A stretch of 64,000 nucleotides of DNA from an uncultured Lachnospiraceae bacterium (GTDB lineage: Bacteria > Bacillota > Clostridia > Lachnospirales > Lachnospiraceae): the NCBI GenBank assembly GCA_949949005.1, contig CATLHM010000004.1, positions 1 to 64,000 on the forward strand, written 5' to 3'. Below are positions 62,420-64,000 of the stretch, piece by piece; position 1 is the stretch's first letter, and every line of letters starts with the position of its first letter. The notes under the pieces were generated by a model. The model did no database searches. It had not been told where the DNA came from and saw nothing but the letters and a program-made list of their open reading frames with translations. The position numbers and the translations under genes are program-made.

Positions 62420-62430
62420 CAAGGAAATTC

Positions 62431-62685
62431 TTAATAAATAATTTTCCGTATAGAGTCTCCAGAGAGGCCGTATTCCTGCGCCAACGCATCCGGAGAGCTT
62501 CCGGCTTGATATTTGGATCGTATTTCCTCATTCCTTTTCTTGTAAAAGGCCCTGGCGCCGGAGGATTCTCCCCAGGGCTTTTTTTCACGGACATTCGGAA
62601 CGTAGAGAGTTTCCCCGGAGACGTATTGCTGCAGCTCCCTTAACAGATGGTCCGGCAGGATATCCTGTGCATTTTTATATTTCAT
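62431..62685 (-). CDS. CD3324-family (Mor-like HTH) small protein
   Basis: An 84-aa protein: MKYKNAQDILPDHLLRELQQY, then GETLYVPNVREKKPWGE, NEEIRSKYQAG and an HTH end DALAQEYGLSGDSIRKII. This is the usual layout of CD3324-type Mor transcription activator relatives. Its ATG lies just after the stop of the upstream gene, so the two are co-transcribed. The target is unknown. Confidence 0.85.
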   Translation of the reverse strand: MKYKNAQDILPDHLLRELQQYVSGETLYVPNVREKKPWGESSGARAFYKKRNEEIRSKYQAGSSPDALAQEYGLSGDSIRKIIY

Positions 62686-63084
62686 TCAGGAATTCCTCTT
62701 CACTTTGATACTCATGGATGATGCCGCCCCCCCCTTGGCGATCATATCTCGGATAAGCTTCTCCGCCTCTTTTGCCTTTTGGGCGATCAGGGAAAGGTTT
62801 TCGCAGTCGAAATATTTCATCAGTTCCACCTTTTTGGCTCCAAAATCCTGGCATACGTCGTTCAATTCACTTTGCAGGTAGATCCCCCACATGTATACCT
62901 TTACGGCGTCATTTTGCTGAACGTAATGGCGGATCCTCAGCCAGGTGTAGGACAGCTCGCCGTACCAGTCGGCCAGATCCTGATAATTATGCTCGGTGGG
63001 GATACTGCCGTTTTTCTCAGGCTCCTTTTCGGAAAGATAATCCTGCATAAGGCTGATCCACTGTGTTACAAAATCATAGCTCAT
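62686..63084 (-). CDS. Hypothetical protein, co-transcribed with the CD3324-type gene
   Basis: 132 residues from ATG 63084 (MSYDFVTQWISLMQDYLSEK). It is helical, with WYGELSYTWLRIRHYV and YFDCENLSLIAQKAKEAEKL. I do not recognise the family. The open frame continues to 63381 but that part overlaps the next gene and looks non-coding. Its stop is directly followed by the next ATG. The 250 bp upstream (63085-63337) hold no gene I trust. Confidence 0.55.
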   Translation of the reverse strand: MSYDFVTQWISLMQDYLSEKEPEKNGSIPTEHNYQDLADWYGELSYTWLRIRHYVQQNDAVKVYMWGIYLQSELNDVCQDFGAKKVELMKYFDCENLSLIAQKAKEAEKLIRDMIAKGGAASSMSIKVKRNS

Positions 63085-63337
63085 ATCAATACCTATACCT
63101 TTCCGCGGCCTGCCGCTTCTGATTCCATGAACACACGCTAAAAGGTCTTTTATCAGAAGAGGCAGGCGCCGTACTTGATTGGATTGTGACGGATATCTTC
63201 GAAGATAGCCCTTTCGGGACATTATTATTGTAGATGCAAAAAGTAAAAAGGCAATGCAGTAAATGATTCTGTAACGTTCTTTCCGCAGGGCCCTTTGTGA
63301 GAGTGTGCCAAAGAGAAAATAAGCAGACAGCGGATTT

Positions 63338-64000
63338 TTACACACCCGCTGAGAAGACCTCATAAATCTGCGCCACGTCATAGTTGCCGGTTTGCTGCTG
63401 CGCTGCTATCATTTTTTCAATTTCGGAAAGATCTTCTTCCAATTCCTCAGCTATCACTTCCGGCGTTTTTCCCTTTTGGAGTTTTTTGCATACGGCATTT
63501 ATTATGTATTTGTGCTCACCCTCTAACGCCATATCCACGAACGCCTTGCATAAGTCATATTTTGCCTCTATGATTTCCATAGTATCATTCTCCTCTCTGA
63601 TTTTAACCTTCGCCACAACCTCAAGCAGCTCCCGGGTTTCACTGTCCATTTGGCTGTAGGATTGTTTGTTTTCTTCCATGATCTTTTTCAGTTGATCCTT
63701 GTCCTGCCCGTACCGAACCACCTCAAATAGCTGGCGCAGCCCGGTGTGATATTCCTCAAAGGTATCATGCTCATGGCAGTCGTAAAGATTCAGCCTGTAA
63801 TTGGTGACAAAATCCTTCAGTTCATCGTCAATTTCCAGCAGGTCATACAGGCATCTTGCGCCATCCCAGGGATGTTTTGTTCCGCAGTACACTACCAGGG
63901 TGATAATTGGAATGAACTTTTCATCCTTTCTCATTCCCGAATAAAATTCATCTGTTCCAATCTTAAAATCCTTTTCCTTTTCATGGGCTGCTTTCTTTCG
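63338..64000 (-). CDS. Rpn-family recombination-promoting nuclease/putative transposase, partial
   Basis: The frame is open to the window edge (221 codons seen; residues HEKEKDFKIGTDEFYSGMRKDE precede the first internal Met), so the N-terminal nuclease domain lies outside. The visible part has FIPIITLVVYCGTKHPWDGARCLYDLL, a hallmark of PDDEXK_2/Rpn proteins, and a charged helical tail (ALEGEHKYIINAVCKKLQ, ELEEDLSEIEKMI). Members are YhgA-like and promote RecA-independent recombination in E. coli. Confidence 0.8.
   Translation of the reverse strand, partial: RKKAAHEKEKDFKIGTDEFYSGMRKDEKFIPIITLVVYCGTKHPWDGARCLYDLLEIDDELKDFVTNYRLNLYDCHEHDTFEEYHTGLRQLFEVVRYGQDKDQLKKIMEENKQSYSQMDSETRELLEVVAKVKIREENDTMEIIEAKYDLCKAFVDMALEGEHKYIINAVCKKLQKGKTPEVIAEELEEDLSEIEKMIAAQQQTGNYDVAQIYEVFSAGV

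Noticed and set aside
62686-63381. 231-aa version of the hypothetical minus-strand protein
   Set aside because: The first 99 codons overlap the Rpn-like gene end and have basic, frame-shadow composition; translation more likely starts at 63084.

Overview
The window looks like chromosomal DNA of a low-to-mid-GC, spore-forming, gut-adapted Clostridia, most likely Lachnospiraceae. The evidence is an alpha/beta small acid-soluble spore protein, a bile salt hydrolase, a bifunctional L-fucose salvage enzyme, YesMN/LplBC-type carbohydrate ABC loci, AGGAGG ribosome binding sites, TTG/GTG starts, and the trigger factor-clpP-clpX-lon-engB order. The family-level placement is inference.

Layout. 1-5.2 kb: the end of an IS66-like transposase, a hybrid histidine kinase that has lost its N-terminus, a solute-binding lipoprotein and a polysaccharide deacetylase. 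5.3-10.6 kb: a complete glucose/GlcNAc-type phosphotransferase system in one run (antiterminator, IIA, enzyme I, HPr, IICB) behind a sigma-A promoter and a LicT-type RAT/terminator switch. Its HPr has Lys where the regulatory Ser46 should be. 10.6-12.8 kb: a DUF3791/DUF3990 toxin-antitoxin-like cassette between two 51-bp direct repeats copied from the 3' end of a nitrilase-family gene. 13.2-18.3 kb: fucokinase/GDP-fucose pyrophosphorylase, an MFS exporter and a Uma2 protein. 18.5-20 kb: a 31-aa toxin-like membrane peptide, REP-like palindromes, tRNA-Val(CAC), and a TPP riboswitch with thiT. 20-27.5 kb: bile salt hydrolase, a kinase/HD-GYP-like pair, and CYTH, DJ-1, CBS and GreA proteins. 27.7-31.8 kb: spore protein, an octamer repeat in a leader, an ArsR/DUF2087 regulator, a second direct-repeat-bracketed cassette (AAA/DUF4143 ATPase), an ECF S component and an HxlR regulator. 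32-41.7 kb: YesN/YesM (YesM frameshifted), two binding proteins, two permeases and YesL. 41.8-46.4 kb: a truncated MFS gene, a CPT-like kinase and a four-gene radical-SAM peptide cluster. 46.6-49.3 kb: a two-component system and an isomerase. 49.5-60.5 kb: housekeeping proteostasis and membrane genes. 60.6-64 kb: Rpn-like nuclease fragments, an acyl carrier protein, a HigBA-type pair with its operator and an orphan antitoxin-like gene.

The two most interesting observations are these. (1) The cluster at 43.2-46.4 kb has a 113-aa precursor-like protein made of six 15-residue ACG-containing repeats, then a radical SAM/SPASM maturase, a flavin/ferredoxin fusion and a nitroreductase. It resembles the poorly characterised 'ACGX' peptide system. 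(2) Two unrelated cargo modules, without any recombinase, are each bracketed by direct repeats (51 and about 85 bp) that duplicate the 3' end of a host gene. This suggests a shared way of inserting small defence-like cassettes between gene ends.
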